NCBI RefSeq assembly: GCF_020172085.1
Contig: NZ_JAIVAT010000003.1
Location: 930,001-994,000 of the forward strand
From: Rossellomorea aquimaris
Lineage (GTDB): Bacteria > Bacillota > Bacilli > Bacillales > Bacillaceae_B
Length of the DNA stretch: 64,000 bases
Direction of reading: 5' to 3'
Position 1 is the stretch's first letter. Every line of letters begins with the position of its first letter. Below, piece by piece: positions 60,947 through 64,000 of the stretch. A program made the translations under genes and the position numbers. The notes below the pieces were generated by a model. The model made no database searches, was not told the origin of the DNA, and saw only the letters and a list, made by a program, of their open reading frames with translations.

Positions 60947-61744
60947 ATGATTCATACACTCTTTCGTAGTCTGATCAATGCTTTCGAACACACGTGGAAA
61001 TCAGGTGATAACGTTGATGGCTTCGAAGTCACTCATATGGTTGGGAAAGGAAGCTATGGAACAACCTACTCAGTCAAACTCCGAAATGGAGAAGAGGCGA
61101 TTTTGAAGCGGATACGCCCTTACAAAAAGGTATTTTCCAATCACGTCCAATATGTCCAGAATGAAAGAAATGCGCTTGAAACATTATCGAACCCCTCTAT
61201 CCCTGGTTTCCTTTTAGCAGGAGAATATAAGGGGATCCCCTATCTTCTGATGGAAAAAATGCGGGGTAAAACCTTTGAAGAATTGATATTTCAGGAAGGA
61301 AAAAGGTATTCAGAGGAAGAATCCTTACGAATAGGTTTGAGGTTAGTGGAAATAGTGGATTTCATTCATCAAAAAGGGTATGTACACCGCGATTTGAGAA
61401 TTCCGAATATCCTTTTGGATAAAGGGGAGCTTCAAGTCATCGATTTTGGTCTTGCGTGTGAAATCCGTACTGAAGAAGATTTTCCCGAAGTACATAAAGA
61501 TTTCATGAGGGGGAAATCGAAGAAAAGTGACTTTTATGCAATTGGTCATTTTTTATTATTTTTACTGTATTCTTCTTATGATCCATTGGGTAAAAGGGAA
61601 GAAAGCTGGGAAGTTGAGCTCTCCATCCATCAGGATACAAAAGCGATTTTAAGGAGACTTCTGCAGATTGACGAAGAATATCAGGACGGTTCTCACCTGA
61701 TGGAGGATTTGAAGAAGATCATTCAAACTTTACAAACAGAATAA
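60947..61744 (+). CDS. Hanks-type protein kinase
   Basis: A 265-residue serine/threonine kinase-like protein. The glycine loop GKGSYGTTYSV is at about 33-43, the ATP lysine in AILKRI, HRDLRIPNILL is the catalytic loop and DFGLACE the magnesium loop; the C-terminal lobe is short (ends LQTE) and no APE motif is seen. It has no membrane helix or PASTA repeats. It resembles B. subtilis YbdM-type kinases. Neighbouring spo0M suggests a sporulation context, by inference. Confidence 0.85.
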   Translation: MIHTLFRSLINAFEHTWKSGDNVDGFEVTHMVGKGSYGTTYSVKLRNGEEAILKRIRPYKKVFSNHVQYVQNERNALETLSNPSIPGFLLAGEYKGIPYLLMEKMRGKTFEELIFQEGKRYSEEESLRIGLRLVEIVDFIHQKGYVHRDLRIPNILLDKGELQVIDFGLACEIRTEEDFPEVHKDFMRGKSKKSDFYAIGHFLLFLLYSSYDPLGKREESWEVELSIHQDTKAILRRLLQIDEEYQDGSHLMEDLKKIIQTLQTE

Positions 61745-61761
61745 ACAAGGAGGAAGGTCAA

Positions 61762-62532
61762 ATGTCATTTTTTAATAAAGTATTTGCTTCAATAGGTATA
61801 GGAGCCGCGACAGTTGATACAAAATTGGAAAAATCAAGCTATGAAGCAGGAGAAATAGTGAACGGGGTGGTGGAAATTACGGGAGGCAGTACGGAACAAA
61901 GTATCGACGCCATCTTTTTAACTCTCTTCACTACATATATTCGCGAATCGGATGACAAGAAATTTACCGATTATGCCCCTATTCAAAAGGTGCAAATATC
62001 CAATCCGTTCACTGTTCTTGAGAATGAAAAAAAGGAAATTCCCTTTTCTTTTACATTACCATTTGAAACACCGATAACATACGGAAACACAAGAGTATGG
62101 GTAGCAACGGGAGTGGATATCAAAAATGCAGTCGATCCAAAAGACAAAGACTATATTGAGATTGTACCGAACCAATTGACGAATGCTATCCTGACTTCTG
62201 TACAGGAACTCGGCTTCAGGATTCGGAAAGTGGAATGTGAAGAGGCACCTCGTCGCTACAGGGGGAGGTATCCTTTCATACAAGAATTTGAATTTGTACC
62301 GGTGAAGGGTCGATACCAACGTAAGTTGGATGAACTTGAAGTCATGTTCCTAAATCAAACCGAAGATCAGGTCGAGTTGCTTCTGGAAGTGGACAGAAGG
62401 GCGAGGGGCTTGGGTGGTTTTCTGGCGGAAGCTCTCGAGATGGATGAATCCATGATCAGAATGTCCATTCGTTCATCAGATGTCCCTCAATTACCGTCAC
62501 TGCTCCAAGATGCCATAGACAAATTTGCGTAA
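61762..62532 (+). CDS. spo0M: Sporulation-control protein Spo0M
   Basis: A 256-residue arrestin-like protein: MSFFNKVFASIGIGAATVDTKLEK at the start, GEIVNGVVEITGGSTEQSIDAIFLTLFTTY, and RRARGLGGFLAEALEMDES near the end. B. subtilis Spo0M (258 residues) controls entry into sporulation and links to cytoskeleton/division proteins. GGAGGAAGG precedes the ATG. It is 17 bases after the kinase gene, so phosphorylation of Spo0M is a testable idea. Confidence 0.94.
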   Translation: MSFFNKVFASIGIGAATVDTKLEKSSYEAGEIVNGVVEITGGSTEQSIDAIFLTLFTTYIRESDDKKFTDYAPIQKVQISNPFTVLENEKKEIPFSFTLPFETPITYGNTRVWVATGVDIKNAVDPKDKDYIEIVPNQLTNAILTSVQELGFRIRKVECEEAPRRYRGRYPFIQEFEFVPVKGRYQRKLDELEVMFLNQTEDQVELLLEVDRRARGLGGFLAEALEMDESMIRMSIRSSDVPQLPSLLQDAIDKFA

Positions 62533-62628
62533 TCATCCGATTCGACAAAGGTTCCCAAGATTCTTTGAAGGATTCGACAAGCTGTTTGTGTAATTGTATG
62601 AGTACAACTTATTGATGGAGGGGTACTC

Positions 62629-62949
62629 ATGCCTATACTTGAAAAAATCATTCGTCCAAAGCTCTTGAGGTCCACCTATGACATGACCATTTTCCAAACG
62701 CCCAATTATGGTGAGGATAAAGGTTACGAAGAGGTATACAGAATCTCCTTAGAAGCAAATAATCATGAAGAAGCCCTGTATCAGACGTTCAGAACCTTTA
62801 ACGTACCAGACTTAATGCCGAAGGATTATGAGGGCAGATATATAGCTACACGTGACATTGTATTCATAGATGAAGGACGGAGAGGCCATTTCTACTACCG
62901 TCTTCAGCCAAATGGCTGGAAAAGAGTGAACAGGATCGTCATCCATTAA
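62629..62949 (+). CDS. yodL: YodL-like protein
   Basis: A 106-residue basic protein with STYDMTIFQTPNYGEDKGYEEVYRISLEA, FRTFNVPDLMPKDYEGRYI, and ATRDIVFIDEGRRGHFYYRLQPNGWKRVNRI. The pattern (x-x-TGDIV, G-x-G-YY-L-x-x-x-GWK) matches my memory of B. subtilis YodL, a small sporulation-linked protein known to affect MreB/cell shape when overproduced. GGAGGGGTACTC precedes the ATG. A terminator follows. Confidence 0.82.
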   Translation: MPILEKIIRPKLLRSTYDMTIFQTPNYGEDKGYEEVYRISLEANNHEEALYQTFRTFNVPDLMPKDYEGRYIATRDIVFIDEGRRGHFYYRLQPNGWKRVNRIVIH

Positions 62950-62969
62950 AGAATGAAGAGAGGCATTTT

Positions 62970-63012
62970 AAATAGGAAAGAGTTTTGCCTGAAGCAAAGC
63001 TCTTTCCTATTT
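62970..63012. terminator. Bidirectional terminator after yodL
   Basis: AAATAGGAAAGAG / CTCTTTCCTATTT stem, extended by TTTGC/GCAAA with a short loop; convergent position. Confidence 0.88.
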
Positions 63013-63021
63013 CATTTTCAC

Positions 63022-63165
63022 TTACATATTATGTCCGGGACCATTTTTTCTATTGGCACCGGTTTGCTCTTTTCCATGGGCATTATGCTCAGCATCTAAT
63101 GCTTCTTTTTGAATATGATTATTTTTCTTTGGGGCATTGATTCTGTTTCGGTGTTTTTTTCCCAT
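63022..63165 (-). CDS. Small basic protein, possibly spore-associated
   Basis: A 47-residue hydrophilic protein: MGKKHRNRINAPKKNNHIQK, EALDAEHNAHG, KEQTGANRKNGPGHNM. The composition (N, K, H, G) resembles minor acid-soluble spore proteins but I cannot match a named one. GGGGAGGAT precedes the ATG at a normal distance. It is 17 bases downstream of the next ORF on the same strand and shares the bidirectional terminator. Confidence 0.62.
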   Translation of the reverse strand: MGKKHRNRINAPKKNNHIQKEALDAEHNAHGKEQTGANRKNGPGHNM

Positions 63166-63182
63166 CAGTGTATCCTCCCCTG

Positions 63183-63305
63183 CTAAGACTTGCGTTTTTC
63201 AGTTCTTGAAGAGTTCGGCTGGGTTCCCGAGCGAGTAGAAGGGTTGGTTTCATTTGCGTGTTGAACTGCTTGCTTCAGTTTCTTACTCATTTTTTCATTA
63301 GCCAT
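63183..63305 (-). CDS. Small hydrophilic protein
   Basis: A 40-residue polar protein: MANEKMSKKLKQAVQHANET, then NPSTRSGTQPNSSRTEKRKS. No known family assigned. The GAAGGAGTGAT before the ATG is an excellent ribosome site. It is the first gene of a two-gene unit divergent from deoD, with about 130 bases between starts. Sporulation function is possible but unproven. Confidence 0.62.
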   Translation of the reverse strand: MANEKMSKKLKQAVQHANETNPSTRSGTQPNSSRTEKRKS

Positions 63306-63435
63306 GTGAATCACTCCTTCTGCTTATTATTTTGCCACCCGCTTGCCATTCTATCCTTCCATTTACTAGCGTTGCATATGGATTGAAAAAGGATTACAAT
63401 GGTGTTTCAACAGTATTGTTAGGAGGAATAAATCA

Positions 63436-64000
63436 GTGAGTATACATATTAATGCCAAAGAGAATGAAATTGCAGAAACGGTTTTATTACCTGGAGATCC
63501 ACTTAGAGCAAAATACATTGCAGAAACCTTCTTAGAAGATGTTACATGTTATAACGAAGTCCGTAATATGTTTGGATACACGGGAACGTATAAAGGGAAG
63601 AGAATTTCGGTACAAGGTACTGGTATGGGTGTTCCATCCATTTCAATCTATATCAATGAATTAATGCAAAGTTATAATGTTCAGAATTTAATCCGCGTTG
63701 GTACATGCGGCGCCATTCAAAAGGATGTAAAAGTACGTGACGTAATCCTGGCAATGACGTCTTCAACAGATTCTCAAATGAACAAATTAACGTTCAACGG
63801 AATCGACTATGCACCAACAGCGAATTTTGATTTGCTTAAACGGGCATATGATGCGGGAGTACAGAAAGGTCTTAACTTAAAGGTTGGAAACGTGTTCACT
63901 GCCGATATGTTTTACAATGATAATGCAGAGCATGAAAAATGGGCTCAGTATGGAATTCTTGCCATCGAAATGGAAACATCTGCCCTTTACACATTAGCTG
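63436..64000 (+). CDS. deoD: Purine nucleoside phosphorylase, N-terminal part
   Basis: The first 188 residues of a DeoD-type hexameric phosphorylase, cut by the window edge. It starts with GTG after GTTAGGAGGAATAAATCA. Visible motifs: [28 protein letters not shown] (phosphate site), [34 protein letters not shown], and [13 protein letters not shown] (ribose site). The enzyme cleaves purine (deoxy)nucleosides with phosphate for salvage. Confidence 0.95.
   Translation, partial: MSIHINAKENEIAETVLLPGDPLRAKYIAETFLEDVTCYNEVRNMFGYTGTYKGKRISVQGTGMGVPSISIYINELMQSYNVQNLIRVGTCGAIQKDVKVRDVILAMTSSTDSQMNKLTFNGIDYAPTANFDLLKRAYDAGVQKGLNLKVGNVFTADMFYNDNAEHEKWAQYGILAIEMETSALYTLA

Noticed and set aside
1-64000. 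tRNA, rRNA, riboswitch, prophage or integrase genes
   Set aside because: No such sequence was recognised on either strand by reading; weak structured RNAs could be missed without covariance searches.

Overview
This 64-kb window comes from the chromosome of an endospore-forming Bacillus-like firmicute. The evidence is low-to-moderate GC, purine-rich Shine-Dalgarno sites with many GTG and TTG starts, spore genes (SspL-like, Spo0M, YjcZ-type peptide, kamA/yod cluster), and gene order that largely follows the ypvA-ypq and yod segments of Bacillus subtilis. A marine or soil Bacillaceae such as Rossellomorea is a guess. No rRNA, tRNA, CRISPR array, prophage or transposase gene was seen; the mobile-looking DNA is non-coding repeat families.

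Layout. 1-9 kb: end of a DinG-type helicase (ypvA), M32 carboxypeptidase (ypwA), a three-subunit ba3-type oxidase with an FNR-like site at the expected activating distance, an SDR enzyme, CheX, and the type III polyketide synthase/methyltransferase pair bpsA-bpsB. 9-20 kb: two Fur-like boxes before a tiny membrane protein, double dynamin DynA, rhodanese, exonuclease YpcP, SspL-like protein, a divergent PAP2 protein, two RNase H-like proteins, YpeQ and CspD. 20-36 kb: mntR, a UgtP-type glycosyltransferase, fhs, DegV, ypgQ, an ABC-F protein, cvfC, brxA, ypiP, ypjP, a PPEP/lethal-factor-like protease, thyA-dfrA and ypkP.

36-50 kb: a repeat-rich stretch around the hemolysin III gene yplQ, then a SRAP protein, DUF2535, DegV, a PCYCGC lipoprotein, nucleoside hydrolase, ypmR-ypmS, a second-type RsgA GTPase behind a leader-peptide/hairpin module, msrA-msrB, a Crr-like IIA protein, a phased heptamer array, and a CHASE3 chemoreceptor. 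50-64 kb: yodT-yodS-yodR-yodQ / yodP-kamA-yokU (beta-lysine metabolism), yozE, yodN, yozD, yppC, a protein kinase beside spo0M, yodL, two small hydrophilic ORFs, and the 5' part of deoD.

Most distinctive signals: (1) a roughly 125-bp structured repeat in tandem and dispersed copies whose stems change in a compensatory way between copies; (2) composite elements with imperfect terminal inverted repeats in which that structured repeat sits inside a second palindromic repeat at a similar junction; (3) the leader peptide plus long hairpin before the rsgA paralogue; (4) five GACGCAA heptamers every 20-21 bp; (5) several very small, well-initiated membrane peptides, one behind Fur-like boxes. All functions are inferred from sequence; no database search was run.
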